Source: Bolinopsis microptera
Taxonomy: Eukaryota > Ctenophora > Tentaculata > Lobata > Bolinopsidae
DNA length: 64,000 nucleotides
Assembly: GCF_026151205.1 (NCBI RefSeq)
Contig: NC_087073.1
Location: 13,659,837 to 13,723,836, forward strand
Direction of reading: 5' to 3'
Shown: positions 45,757 through 58,850 of the stretch, piece by piece
Layout of the letters: every line of letters begins with the position of its first letter
Position numbering within the stretch: position 1 is the first letter of the stretch
The notes under the pieces: generated by a model
Told to the model about the DNA's origin: nothing
Database searches by the model: none
The model's input: only the letters and a program-made list of their open reading frames with translations
Made by a program: the position numbers and the translations under genes

Positions 45757-48700
45757 TCATCGTGCCTGATCACATGAGTTAATAACCGAGAAGCACTCGG
45801 CTATCTTCGGTAAAGCGAGCTCATAAGAAGTCATCCCAGTGATTTCCATCCGCCCATCAGCACTGTAACGGAGAAGGAAGAAACTCTTGGTGTTTCTAAG
45901 CGACGGGACACACAACCCGTCAGGAGAACTCGCAAACCTCGCATCTACACTCATATTATGGACAGTGCTTCCCTTGCATTCTTTGTAAGGGAAGGCATTC
46001 TTGATCTGGAGAACGTCTCCAGAACTCTCACCAGGATAACCTAAGACAATGGCTTCTGCGCTCTCCAGGAGGTCACAGGATAAAGCCAGAGAGCATCCAA
46101 TATTCGTCATAGCATCAACACCTGCATCGGACTCATCAAAAGAGTAAAAGATGGTCTGCCTTTTAGAGGGATTGTAGTAATCTATCAAAGATACTTGTAC
46201 TGGCATTCTGTTGGTTACCTCGAACTTAGTGTCCATGGGGATTGAAAGATCGATTTCTCTAAGCTTTGTGGCAGGATCCACGTAGAGATGAAGCCGTTGT
46301 CCTCCTTCCTTAATGTCGTATCTTGTAATAGCAGAGAATCCACCGTCGGTCAACTGAAGTTGTCCCTCAACAAGAGACTTTGTGAAGACCATGCCAGTAG
46401 GTGAAGCTACCTCCAGTAGATACATTGTGGAACTTGATTCCTCAGGAAGTCTAAAAGCTACTTTGATGGTTGGGAGGCCGTCATAAGTTGCAGCTGCAGC
46501 TTCCAGCATATACAGAGGGCTGTAGTATTTGCTAGAGACGTGAATTTCGGATATCATCTGAACAAATGCAGTTCCAACTCCAGTCCACTTAACTTTGTAT
46601 TCTCCAAACTCTGGAGCCACCATTATTTCTTTGGTTGACATCTTTTTTTCTTCTTTGATTCGAACCTTTTCGAAGTATGACCCACCTTTCCCGAGGAAAA
46701 TTGTGAGATCAGTTCGTTTAGGCATATCTGCATTACTTACCTCCGCAAACTTAGCAAGAGCCTGCAGTCCAATGACAGTGTCTTGGCTGGATCGGAATCC
46801 TCCGTTCTCATTTCTTTGACTGGCAAGCCACATGATCATTGGAAGACTGTCTTCAATTCTATCTTTCTGCATGAAATACAATGCTGCATAACCAGTAGCT
46901 TCAATAGACTTACTTGACCCCATGAAGGATTCAAATTCAAGATTCTCTTCACATGTAGCAAACTTATACCTCCCATCAGTTGAAGAGCCCATACACTTCT
47001 CATCATCGCTGGAAGATAAACGGGACACTTGGTCAAGAAGGCCATGGTCTTTGCAGAGTTGAACGGAGTAAGCTACCATGTGATGATAGCAGCAATCATC
47101 TGATCGAGCAGATAGGTCAAGGATGGAGTTGCAAACTTTTCCTAGTCTATCAGAGTTATAAGAAGAATCAGTCAGGGTGCTTCCACATCGGCTCACTCCG
47201 TTGCTCTCCAGCATAGAAATGAGGAAGTAAGATTGCCAGTAAAGGTCCTTGTTTTGATGATAGTTGTATTGGTAAGGAGCCCAACCGTCTCTGGCAACAG
47301 CAGTGCTTGACTTGTACCCTTTTTCTAGTTCAATCAGTCGAGTGAGATAGTCTCTGTCACTGTCCAGGGCACTGTTACACGGAACAAACACTTGTTCGGG
47401 GAACAGTGAAACTATCTTGTAGACGAATGCTGTTAGCCAGTCACTGGAGGGGCCACCTTTAAATATGGAATACCCGTTACTGAAGCCAGTTGTTCCTCTT
47501 CTGTAGGCCAGTTGTTGCTGCAGTCCGATGTTCAGGTTGTGCTTGATGCTGTAATCAAGATTTTCAGGAAGTTCGTCGTACAGGGATTTGATATAGTTTG
47601 CTGAGAAAACGTTGATCGCAATCTTGTGCATGTTCTGCTCACCACACCCCGAAGGAAGTTGAATCAAGCTAGAAATTCCCGCGATAGCTTCGCCGAGGAT
47701 GTCCCCAACTACTACAAATTTTAGACGGTGAGATCCTGGAATGAATCCGTCCGGTAACCTTACTGTCATCACTGTTTTTCCTACCGACTTATCTTTCTGC
47801 ATTATCAATAAACTGCTTGTATCAATAATTTTTTCACCACCTGGCTGAACGAATAGGCTCTTTTGGACAGCGTCTGACTCACCAGTACTGGTCTCGGCTG
47901 TGACTGTGATGTCGTGACTCCCAGCCTCGGTGAGGCTTATTTCATATTCAACGGTACTAGCTTTTTTAGAAGCTATGGTCGCTGTTGCATCCTGGTCACC
48001 CCACATTTCGGAAGAGATTCGGACTGTTGCTGAAACTTCATCATCTAAATAGTTGAATATTCTGACGGGAATAGTTATTCTCTCTCCAACAGTTCCAGAA
48101 TATGGCAAGTCTAAACTTATAAAGAAAGGAAGGAATGTTTGGAACTCTATTTCATTAGAGAATCCCAATCCTTTTTCAGGGGACAATCCGAAGGCACTTC
48201 CTTTCCATCCTGTGATTGTGTCAGGAGCTATCGCTGAAATGATGTTCTTTCCGTTTTCATCACTGACCATATCGGTCCAAAGCCAGGTCTCAGGGAAATT
48301 GTTTCGTATTTTTAAAGTGTCTTCTTCGGTTTCCTCATCCTCAGGAGCTGAATCAAACTCTTCTAATCGGTTACTGGCCTTGGCTTTCTTGTTTGCTCCC
48401 CCTCTACCAGACGATCCTGAAAATTCACGTTCAGAATACATCAGCATATCATCGTCTCTAACTTCTTCTGCAGCATCATAATCGTGAAACATCATGTTTG
48501 TAGTTAGTTGCAAGCCTTCGCTGTCGAGGAGCCCTTTAATGTCAATAGTTTTAACTTCAGTATTTGACTTGCACTGGTAGGGGTCGTTTCTCTCACAGCT
48601 GAAGTCTTTATGAGTTCCACCGTCCAGCTCTCTCACGAAAGAAAGGGTTGATTCCTTGGTCAGGACTTTGCATGGCTTCTTAATGAGCTCCAAGCTAACA

Positions 48701-51700
48701 TCATTTACACTGACGCCAACAAAAGAATTTGGGTCACTAGTTAGGAACATAGTTACATTTTCACCCGGTTTAGCGGACCTAGTATCCATCCGCAGAGAAA
48801 GTTTGTGATTTAGGTCCTCCACAATAGACAGGTCTATAGCACTCGCTACAATGTAACCTGATACATTGTCAGCAGCCAGTACCAACAGACGAGATCTAGT
48901 AATCATATCTGATGGTATTGTCATTGAACCCTCATTGTAAAACTTCCCGGACTCGTCTTCTTCCCATTCCGGAACTGTGCCCCAACTTTTCACCATGTTT
49001 CCTTTAGATAGAATAACTAATAGAAGACTTTCTACTCTCTTGCTGGAGAGTAACTTGTAAGAAGCAGTTCCACCTGCTCTATAAGAATCGGGTTCAGTCT
49101 TTACCAGCCGAATAAACTCTTTAGTCTTTGAAACCAGCCTCTCAGGTTGGAAGCAAGCAAACACTGTATCACAAGCATCTCTCACCTCCATCTCAGCTGT
49201 TATCTTCAGAGCACACGCATTCTCAGGCACATCAAATGAAGCGTACACTTTCCTATTTTGAACAAGAACATTCTTATAAACATACTTGAGCTCAGTAAGT
49301 CCTGATATCATTGTGAGCTTGACCGGCATGTTTTCTATATTAGTCACAGTAAGAGCCTCAACATCCAGTTCAACATAGAAGGGGAAGCCAGCTATATAAT
49401 TCTTTTGCGTGTTTTCGTTGAAAGACAGTCTAACTGAAGTTTGACTGAACTTGGTCGAAGAGTCCACTTTCTCAATGTTGAAACCCTGGGTTGCTATAGT
49501 TACAAACCAGTTACCATGGTTACTATAGTTACTATAGTTACTATAATAGTAAACCATGCATCGTTAGTCAATTTAAAAATCAATAAAAGGGAGCACGGAG
49601 GAATTATGATAACATCAACAACGAAACTATAGCTATTATATTTACGCAGTTGATAGAAAATATTGCCTTCCTTATTTTGTAAAATCTCTTATTTTGTAAA
49701 ATCTCTGACAAGCTCATATTAGTAACCTAGATAAAAATAAAAATGAATAATACTCATTACTCACCCCTACAGCATCAGAAACAGAAGCAGCAATCACAAG
49801 AACAGAAGGGCTACAGAAAGGGTTGAACAGGTATTTAAGTCGCTTTGTCACCAGCTCAGTTACATCGATCTGTAAGAAATCTCTTTAGAGGTAATTAAAG
49901 GTTATCAAAGGTAGTTAGAAGAAATCGTGCGAATTAAAAACTGAACAAATTGGCCTGGTTTACAAATTTAAAAGTTTGGAGATTAGTATTATTTACTTGG
50001 GAGATTAATATAAGATTGAGATCATCATTATTCAATCAAGAGATTACGATAAGATTGAGAATAGCGTGGAAAGGCAAACCCTTCTTAAGTGACTGAATGT
50101 TTATTTGTTTGTTAAAAACGGGTGAAATTTTCCTCATCTCAGTTTGGTTACAATATCAGTTTAAAAGACAAAATTCGATAATGTGTATTTTTAGGACAAA
50201 ATCATTATCTCCAACGGTTAATCATACTTTGGTCACCAAAGTTTGTTGTACCGAATTTTCACCTATAGATCATTTGATTTTATCTTAAACATAGATTCAT
50301 TAAGTTGAGACGATTTGTTTAGAGATAAAGCGTCCCTACTCCCTATTTTATGCCAGACTAAAAATCAGATACGCCAAATTTAATAACTCTTTAGATGAAT
50401 ACAATTATGTAGGCCGAATCATATTCATAATCTCTTTACTTATAGAATGGTACTATACAGTACCTGATATAAGGGGACACACATTAAATTCCAGCTGCCT
50501 CTCTTCCCCCCCCCCCCCCCCCACCTCCGTAATTTCCACGAAAGTAAAATTTCTTACCTCCCACAGAGCACTGCCATCCACTAACTCCATAGTAATCTCC
50601 TTAAAGTGATAAGCTCCTGCGTACATTTTCTGTTGTTTGTTGTCAACAGCGAACTTCAGGACTACTTTCCCGTTAACAGGTTTGCCGTATGTATAGGTGG
50701 CGGAGACTTTACCTCGAACCATCGTGTCTCCAGACGCGATGTGTCCTGGTCCTGGACGAAGAAAATTGTTGGAAACTTGAAATGTGAATGTGTTCTATTA
50801 GTGACAAAAGAAACGCCATTGTCGGACGTGAGGAGAGTGAGGACTCCTCAAACTAAATTAAATTAATTCCTTCTGTAACATCCTGAATAAATATAGTTAC
50901 GAAAACAAAATTTACTAAACATTTTAAAACATTACTGAACACAAAACAATATTACTTATGATATAACATTAACTTATATCCAGAATAGTGATTAATCGTA
51001 TTTGAGAGATAAATTAATGATAGACTTGAATGATTTATATTTTATACTGATTGAATAACTTGTACAATTAGACTTTTAACGAATGCTACCACTATAAGTG
51101 ACGAGACTAAGCATATACGGTATAATAAATCTGGATCTAGTTTGCTAGCCTACTGCTCGATTCTTTCACGGATATGCAAGAAGTGGAACTGTAAAGAGCG
51201 CCGCGCAGAGGGAATAACATGCCAGGTAACCTGTGAATTAGAAATATCCAAACAAACCTTCAATTTCTACCCCGAACTTGGGGAGAACGTATTCCTCCAC
51301 ATAGAAAGAGCAGGAAGCAGAGTTCTTGCCGGTCACTCTGATTGTGTAGATTCCTATCTTTGCTTCTTCAGCTAGCAAGAATGTTCCTTGGTGGATAACT
51401 CCTTCTTCGTTTGAAATCACCTCTTCAAAAAGCTGAAAAAGGTAATTTTTTGAAACTTAATATTTTGATGACTTACTATTTGAAGCTCGGTCAAAATAGC
51501 CAGAAATGTCTCCCTCTCATGACGCACAGCATTTACACTTCAAGCATGTTTCATTACATATACTATAAAGACATACTATGTAATGAAATACTAGAACTTA
51601 CAACTACACCATCAGGGTTAGTGATCTCAACTTTCAATCCGTCAGATAGCTTTACACCTTGTAAATAGGAATCCACAGAAAATCCTCGAAACCTGTGAAA

Positions 51701-54536
51701 TTATCAGTATTATTCTCTCTTTTCGGAAAATACCTGCTGACTATGACGAGGAAGCGATGTAACAGTCGATAGGTTTTAATGTTGCCATGATGTGGCAAGT
51801 CCCCATTCATCGCAGTCCGATATAATAGTTTTACTGTCTCTCAATATGGCAGGTCACTACAAATGCCAGTACCAACTAACCTGACAGGTTGGCCTGGTTT
51901 GTAGACAGGTTTGTCAGTCTGAACGTAGGACTTGTACCCGGTGTCTCTGACTGGTAGGGATGACCCTTTGTAAAAGAAGGAACCAAACTCCTCCACATGT
52001 CCGGAATATTCTATCACGTGATTACCCACCAGAGTCTCCGGTACCTGAATATCAACGTTATCTATAATATAAAGCTGTGAAGTGTCATTGTTAGGGTTAG
52101 AGTCAGAACTCAGAATTTCCTAAAATTATGAATTTAGGTTTTGAGTGCTGATAAGGCCTGCCACTAATTGTAGATAACATTAGCTAGAGATAATAGTAGT
52201 TAGAGACGATAATCATGGTTAGAGATAATAGTAATTAGAGATAATAATGATTACTGGTTAGAGATAATAGTAGTTAGAGTCTAGAGATAATAATGGTTAT
52301 TGGTTAGAGATAACCTTGAGTAGGAGCCAGCCAGGGCTTTATCCATTCAGCCAGGTGTTTCTTTATTTCCGATAACAACAAGCCAAATAAAACGTACGGC
52401 TAATTAGTGTTTTCAAACGGAAAGGTCAAAGTTTATCTCAAACTGAATTACAACCTCCTAATATTACATATCTGGCCCCCTATCATAATTACTAAATACA
52501 GACCAGACCAACCAGTGTACGGTACTAAGGTCATGTGACAGGCGTGGATCAATATGAGTTGTAGGTCACCAGAACCGAGTTCTAGACTAATTAAACACTC
52601 AAGGTTCTACAAAAACAAGAAATAAGAGCGAGGAACTAGCCCTTCTTGACAACTTTGTGATTAAATGCAGAATATTGGGCACAGCTTTTTAGTGCAGCTT
52701 TGCCGTATAAAGGTAATATAATATACTAATGAAATGAGAGGATGAAAACCCCTGTTGAAAATTCTACCACATAAGCACATAACAAAAGTGAATTAGGATT
52801 TCTAGAAAGATACCATGATTAATGATTAACTAGGTTGCAAGTCATACCTCTATGGGGAGAGCAATGATTCTGTGATCTTCGTTTACCTCGTACGTCTCTT
52901 CCATCAGAACAGTCCTGATAAAGTCGCATATATTTATTATGTTGCATAATAAATAATATAAGTCCTTGGTGTAAAATTATATTTGTTTATCATGTAAAAT
53001 GAATATTTCCTCTTGATAAATTATACAGAGTAAGCAAATATAAAATTTAGTATCTACTGAAGCTGAAAGTGAAAACTTACTCTCGGTAAATATTTTCAGG
53101 GTAGTACTGTCGAGTGTAGTTGTAATACTTGATAGAGATATTACCAGAATTCTCCGTGAACAACATCAACTTCATATTTGTCTGAAAAATAAACAGTATA
53201 ACAAATTATTCTTCGCCACATTTGCCGTTTTCTGACAAATGAACATTGAACATTTTTGAGATTTTAATTTTGTATTCTTTTATCCAAATTTATTTATTAT
53301 GTCAAAAACTACATCTGTAACTATCAGAAACCATCAGAATCTACCAGAGATCTTCTTTATGGACCCCGACAATGTCGAAATTGAACAAAAATGTGACAAA
53401 ATGCTTTGAAAAATCTGATTTCGAAGTGGAATTAAGGACAGCAAACATTGTAACATTTCACAGGCAGAATTCCGTGTACGATATTAAATTACCTTATTCA
53501 AGGTGATTTAGTTTAGCAGCTATTTTAGCACTTAATTTATAAATTTAGTCCTTACAGACTTTATTTGAACGGACATTCATAGGACGTTGAAAGCCCTACC
53601 GTTCATTTTAATGTCCGTTCAAATAAAGCCCGTCCGTCTAAGTCAAAGTCCGTTCAAAGTTTTTCCCAAAAGTATTCCGCTACGAACTTATTGTCCAGAA
53701 TATGACTACTTTTTATTTTCGGTCAATTTCAATTTCTATTAGTCTATCATTGGACTAAACTATATCAACATTTTCACTGCTTAACCGCTGCTTTTCTTGA
53801 TTACTATATTAAAAATCAATGCTAAAATTGGGAAAAAAACGCCAAAAAAGATGAAAACATTCCGGATTTTAAATAGTTTTGAATGCTTTTGAGCGTTCAT
53901 TTTAGTATTCGTCCAAAATTATATTCGTTCACGCAATATCCGGTCATAGAATCTCCGATAAGTTATTGCATTGACTATGCATAAATATCTTCCAAATTGG
54001 AGAGCAAAACAATTACAATTACACAATTTCAAAATATCCATGCCTGTATTAGTTCAAATTTGTTTACCAAATTTGTTCGTTTTTAACTACATAAGTTTAT
54101 TTTTCCAAAATCTTAAAGATAAGTTGCTGCTGATAGGGACGCGAACCCAAAACTGTTAATAATAATACCCAAAACTACAAATAAGGTGTGTCGAACTGAT
54201 TTCTTACGTGATTTCGTCAACCTTTTTCCCAGACGTATTAAAATACAGCATTATTTTTTAATGAGAAAAGCACAGGTGGTCCGGATAATTTATTGGCTTT
54301 TCGACAAATAAAATAAAAAACCGACCAGACTGTTCGGAAAAGGGTTTATTTCATACTCAAAAAGATAAATACAATTTTTTAATTTCTAATTTCTAATTTC
54401 TACTCACAGTGTGGCCGGCTCTAAAATACTGAGGAACGATCAACATAAAAGGAGGCATCCCGTTTGTCATTTCATCAGCACTTCTGCCCAGACCAGCCAA
54501 GCTGCAGAGGACAACAAGTACAACAATTTGCACCAT
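45757..54536 (-). CDS. alpha-2-macroglobulin-like thioester protein (TEP), copy 4
   Basis: Minus-strand exons: 54536-54408, 53181-53081, 52914-52848, 52044-51881, 51692-51602, 51432-51258, 50751-50558, 49869-49765, 49485-45757; total 4755 nt, 1584 residues. Signal peptide MVQIVVLVVLCSLAGLG. The thioester GCGEQNM is at 955-959 (47635-47649), the YHQN His at 1085. The bait (about 48300-48490) is unlike the others: Gly/Ser/Lys-rich (SGSSGRGGANKKAKASNR) then acidic. This is the most diverged copy in its first exons, in exon 4 and in its tail, yet it has blocks almost identical to the others. The tail keeps its cysteines and ends CDQAR. Intron 1 carries a T1 element; the frame extending past 49485 is intron read-through. 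Predicted secreted. Confidence 0.92.
49495..49548 (-). repeat. GTAAC-type repeat beside a splice acceptor
   Basis: On the minus strand, TAACTATAG-type units run to within about 20 bases of the acceptor of the giant exon of TEP copy 4 (CAACCCAG). They keep the frame open upstream of the exon. Confidence 0.7.
50506..50522 (+). repeat. poly-C tract in intron 6 of TEP copy 4
   Basis: 17 consecutive C residues, about 35 bases from the donor side of exon 7. Its length may be imprecise in the assembly. Confidence 0.9.
52195..52325 (+). repeat. degenerate GTTAGAGATAATAGT repeat in intron 3 of TEP copy 4
   Basis: Imperfect units of GGTTAGAGATAATAGTAGTT, about six, irregular in length. Confidence 0.6.
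53549..53964 (-). mobile_element. non-autonomous inverted-repeat DNA transposon relic, family T1 copy B
   Basis: The reverse complement shares ordered blocks with 20541-21392 (ATGAACGCTCAAA, AATCCG, GATAGA..AAATTGAAAT, TGGACAATAAGTTCG, TTTGAACGGACATTAA) but lacks about 400 central bases. It lies in the 1.2-kb first intron of TEP copy 4. Ends are eroded. Confidence 0.65.
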
Positions 54537-56020
54537 ACCTGAAGGTAAGATGAAAAATACAGTCATTTGGAATAAAGTTCATGCATCCACCCGTCACCCG
54601 TGTACAAAAGTAAAGGCAGATACTTAGAAAATGTTGGGAAAAACACATAAATAAGCTACGGTCGATAAGCTATGATAAATAAGCATTGATATTTATCTGT
54701 ATGACCCTATGAGATAAGAAAACGTGGATACAAATTGTACATTTTTACTGACACAAATCAACTATTATTATAGCAACATGAATTAAACAATTCTTGTACG
54801 ATAAACGTTAATAGTTTTAGAATTTACCGTGTTTGAAGAGTTTTTTCCCTGCATAGCGCCCCCCGGAGTCAGTGTCAGGCTATGTGAACTAGGGACGTTA
54901 GTTACCATAGTTACTAGGGACCAGCACTGATCTGTCGAAGAAGAGTTGGGAACAAACAGTCGGAATACATATATTTATATTAGTGCACTAACAACCAGCA
55001 GGACAAACAATCTGCCGGCGTGATGTAAGCTGTCATATCTGCTGTTCAGATTTCAACTGACTTGCGAGATAGGGGGGGATAGAAGTGACAGGGGCTCGGT
55101 CAGATAAAACAGGGGGTGGGGAGTGGAATTTGTTTTTAGTGAGCTCAAATTGGTAAACAGGTAAAGATAAGGAGAGGGGCAGGAGTCCGCCTCCTACGGA
55201 AACATTAGCTGGTAAATTAATTAATTCCTGCACAGGCGGAATTCTTCAAAAAACACGACCTGTTTTAAATGAAATTCGAATCCTGGTGTGGGAAAGGCAG
55301 GCTAATCAGAAAACAAACGCTCTGAAGTTATGCAGAAGGTTCACTGCACTAGGCAGTTCAGGGCTCTGGTATGACTCCACCACATTACTCCTTATTAAAC
55401 CTCTGCTAAAACTTGATAAACATCTCTTCTCTCCGGCTGCTGAAGACGCTTATCACTTTATTGAACGGTAATCTTGTTAACTCCCTTCAGACCAGAGGAA
55501 ATTAAAAATTGAATTTTGAGCCATGAGTTCACAACAACATTAACCTGACCTTGCGTTGGTGTGGCTCAGTTAGAAACTCTCAGAAAGTGAGCAAGGGAAA
55601 GCCAGCTGATAGCTCAAGGAATAATTTATAATGCCAAACTAAATTCCGAAATGTAATCAATAGGGACAGGAGGATTGTATTTTAAAATAGCCAACACAAA
55701 TTCGCTCTGCAATCGCTCATTGCAAAATGAAAATGTGTTTGAAGTCTAAAAAGTCACCCAGCCTCCACGTGAGCTGCAATACTCTCAGTTTCTGTGAACA
55801 CGCTAAACCTCTAAACAATTTAACGAATCAGCAGATAGGCAGAACACTTTGACTAATCCAAGTCTCTGTGGGGTGTCACATGACAAACCCAAAACATTAA
55901 AATATGCTAGCTCAAAACGATTACCCCCTACTTTAAGAGTATTCATAAGTTTTCCAGGTACTTTGTAGGTACAGATAAACTGATTACAGACAAGGCACCA
56001 GTCAGGTTGTGATGGTCTCT
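54537..56020. other. upstream region of TEP copy 4
   Basis: It should contain the promoter and 5' UTR of copy 4. No gene is supported; open frames at 55033-55233 and 55286-55471 show no domain or splice context. Confidence 0.4.
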
Positions 56021-56273
56021 GCTAGGGAGGTTGCTAGGGAGGTTGCTAGGGAGGTTGCTAGGGAGGTTGCTAGGGAGGTTGCTAGGGAGGTTGCTAGGGA
56101 AGTTGCTAGGGAGGTTGCTAGGGAAGTTGCTAGGGAGGTTGCTAGGGAGGTTGCTAGGGAGGTTGCTAGGGAGGTTGCTGGGGAGGTTGCTGGGGAGGTT
56201 GCTGGGGATGTTGCTGGGGAGGTTGCTGGGGAGGTTGCTAGGGAGGTTGCTGGGGAGGTTGCTAGGGAAGTTG
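56021..56273 (+). repeat. 12-bp GCTAGGGAGGTT minisatellite, about 21 copies
   Basis: Units of GCTAGGGAGGTT with GCTGGGGAGGTT variants on the right half. All frames are open on both strands because the unit is a multiple of 3 and stop-free. Confidence 0.95.
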
Positions 56274-57479
56274 TTACGGAACAGCTGATGCAAGCTGTCT
56301 AGCCCGTGCAAATACCAGAGCAAGGGTATGGTAGTACTGTAAAGTCACATACGTTTTATGCAACTAGTATCGTTAGTGCCACACACAAGTGTTATTTGGG
56401 TTAATGTCATTGTCATCTAAATGATACGGGTATGCTTTTTATTTAAATATTCCTCTGCAATTTTCAAAAAGGGTACAATGTTCAAGAAAGTATAAACCTA
56501 TGTTTGAGAACGACTATTCAGCGCCAAAGTAGTAAAGTCACGGGCAGACTGAACGACTAACCAATATTTGTAAACACTTGGTGCTGCGTAAACATGTACA
56601 GTTTTATACAAACAAGGAAGTAAAGCATTAGTAACGCTTTCATTCTTATAGGCAGCAAATAAACACAAGTCTGAGGATGTAATACCCAGGTTATACAGTA
56701 TAATAGTGTACATAATAGAATACGTGGACATGTCGATACGTGATTTATCTATTTACCTTCATTAGAAGTAAAAAATGTTCATCACTGAGTTTATTGAGAA
56801 AACAAAGAATCATCAAATGAGACTCAATATGACACGAATTATTTAAACGTCAATACTCTTATATACCCCTTATTTCAATACTTTTATATACCCCTTATTT
56901 CTCCAATTTCAGTTTAAATCTCAATTAATCTCCCCAAAATCTTTATTTTCCTGTTCCCTTTCTAGACTCAGGATCTAAAATCTTCCGTGTTAGTATTTAT
57001 TGGCCGTACTATTCGAACTCTATAGCTGAAATCTAAGTTTCAAAAGTATAATATTATTCATAAAATAAAGTACAAATACAAATTGATTTTAGAAAACTAA
57101 TTTGTTCAAGAAATAGCAAATTATAAATAAAACATAAAATATTTACGAAGTGAATTCATCAGATAATATTGCAAGCTGCAATTTAAAGAAGAGTTCACAA
57201 CTATCGTATATTAAAGTTCGCGTGCAAACTGGGCACTACAATGTGGAACATGTGTATTGTGTAACAGATATCATGAACTTACAACTTTACCCTCTTCAGG
57301 TCATGGTCGGTATAACAGCATGTTTCTAGAGTCAACTTCTCATGTCAATTAGCACTAATTAGTAGTAATAATTAGCACTAATTAGTAGTAATAATTAGCA
57401 CTAATAAGTAGTAATAATTAGTACTTTGTGCTTACACTGAATATCGAATATTTAATTTCACGTTAATTCCTCCGGAACC
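56274..57479. other. AT-rich intergenic DNA
   Basis: No gene supported. A short duplicated stretch of AATTAGCACTAATTAGTAGT lies at 57348-57420. Confidence 0.4.
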
Positions 57480-57625
57480 AAAGGCAACGTGTAGGTGCAG
57501 CAATATTTTGTAAATAGTGCGATTCCGCACCTGCCCAAAACTTTTTTGTGCGGCAAAGACAACAGAACACTGCAATTCAGCTAAAATATTCGCCACATTT
57601 GCAGCCTTAAATTTTTTCAGGTTGG
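57480..57625 (-). repeat. dispersed repeat family R2, copy 2
   Basis: On the minus strand: AATATTTTAGCTGAATTGCA, TTGTCTTTGCCGCAC, GTGCGGAATCGCACTA, TTACAAAATATTGCTGCACC, then GTTGCCTTTGG, colinear with 15150-15290. Confidence 0.6.
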
Positions 57626-58310
57626 ATTATTCAACAGCGTAGTGTAACGTTGCCTTAAACGACTGTTTTCTTTAAAACGACAATCAAACTTACAAGGTGT
57701 CTATTGTCTAACGTAATGTCTTATGTACTGAGTTTCTTGACAATTGAAGATGTATAAACCTAGAATTATCCTCATAGAAGGTTTTACCATTAAATGGGAA
57801 GAATGGCTATTTATAGCTGGGGCTAGTTGAGCTGGTCATGAGCACAATTAAAGTAGGATATTTAATATTATAACTTTATAATTATAACTTTACAATATAA
57901 GATTCCAACACTTTGTTTGTATGAGCAAATGACGTAGTAACCAAAGTGACCCAATTTCGATATGTTGAGGGATTGCGATCCAGCTTGACATGTTGCCAAG
58001 GTTCACCCTCGATAGTAATAAAAGTCGATACATTATCAATTTACCATCTGAATGATCTGATAATAGTAATAAAAAACTAATTATATACTTTGCGATGGTT
58101 TTAATGTTACGTCACGAAACTGGTGTTTAAGACCCTAACCAAAGTTATGGGCATGTCGATCTTATCTCATTGTACAGTGTACACACTACACAGCGATACC
58201 AAGTTGACGTTCACAAATCTGATTATTATTATTATATTATTAATCAACTATATACAGCAAACACAAGATAAAAGAAAATAAATCATAAAATCGAGTGGCC
58301 GAGTAGTCTC
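57626..58310. other. AT-rich intergenic DNA
   Basis: Nothing recognisable. Confidence 0.4.
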
Positions 58311-58850
58311 GACTTACCCATAGCTTCTCCATAAACGTCTATCATGAGCTTTGTACACTAAATCGTTGAAATTACTTAAATTAAATCTTTTATTTACAAT
58401 CACAATAATGTTCTTCGTCATAATGTCTTTTAATAATAAATCAAATAAATTTGAACGAGGTCTGCCCCTCCTTTCTTTGTAGTCAAGACATCCTAAACAT
58501 GCAAATCTGAAAGATAAGAAAGCGGGAGTGTCATCACCGCTTCTGAGAACGTGCCCAAGCATCTTCCATCCTGCTTTCTTGATCCTTTCAGTAAGGGGTC
58601 TGACATTACATCTCTTATATACGTTCTCGTTACTGATAACCGTAGGCCAATAGGTGTTACTGTTGATTATCTGTCTCAGATGCTTCCTTTGAAGAACGTC
58701 GACAGATGCCATTACGGTTTCAGGAGCAGCCCAGCTGCTACAATTATACAACAACACTGAAGCGACAAGAGCTTCGTACAGCTTCAGCTTTCTACTCTCA
58801 CTGATCTGAACAGAATTATTCAACCAGACTTTCTTGTAGGTGTATGCAAA
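58311..58850 (-). pseudogene. 5'-truncated LINE fragment (C-terminal part of a reverse transcriptase ORF)
   Basis: An open minus-strand frame (58823-58314, 169 residues plus a few codons upstream) has the post-RT signature of non-LTR elements: KLYEALVASVLLYNCSSW, QRKHLRQIIN, ISNENVYKRC, a GHVLR-type segment (KMLGHVLRSGDDTP) and GRPRSNLFD. The catalytic RT core is absent; homology stops near 58850, typical of incomplete reverse transcription. It differs from the element at 2-1825, so it is another family or subfamily. Confidence 0.8.

Noticed and set aside
49486-49557. N-terminal extension of the TEP copy 4 last exon with its own Met
   Set aside because: It is intron read-through; a splice acceptor at 49486-49487 aligns with the exon start in the other copies.
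55943-56323. SNLP, REVA and LGRL repeat proteins on both strands
   Set aside because: Artefacts of the 12-bp stop-free minisatellite at 56021-56273.
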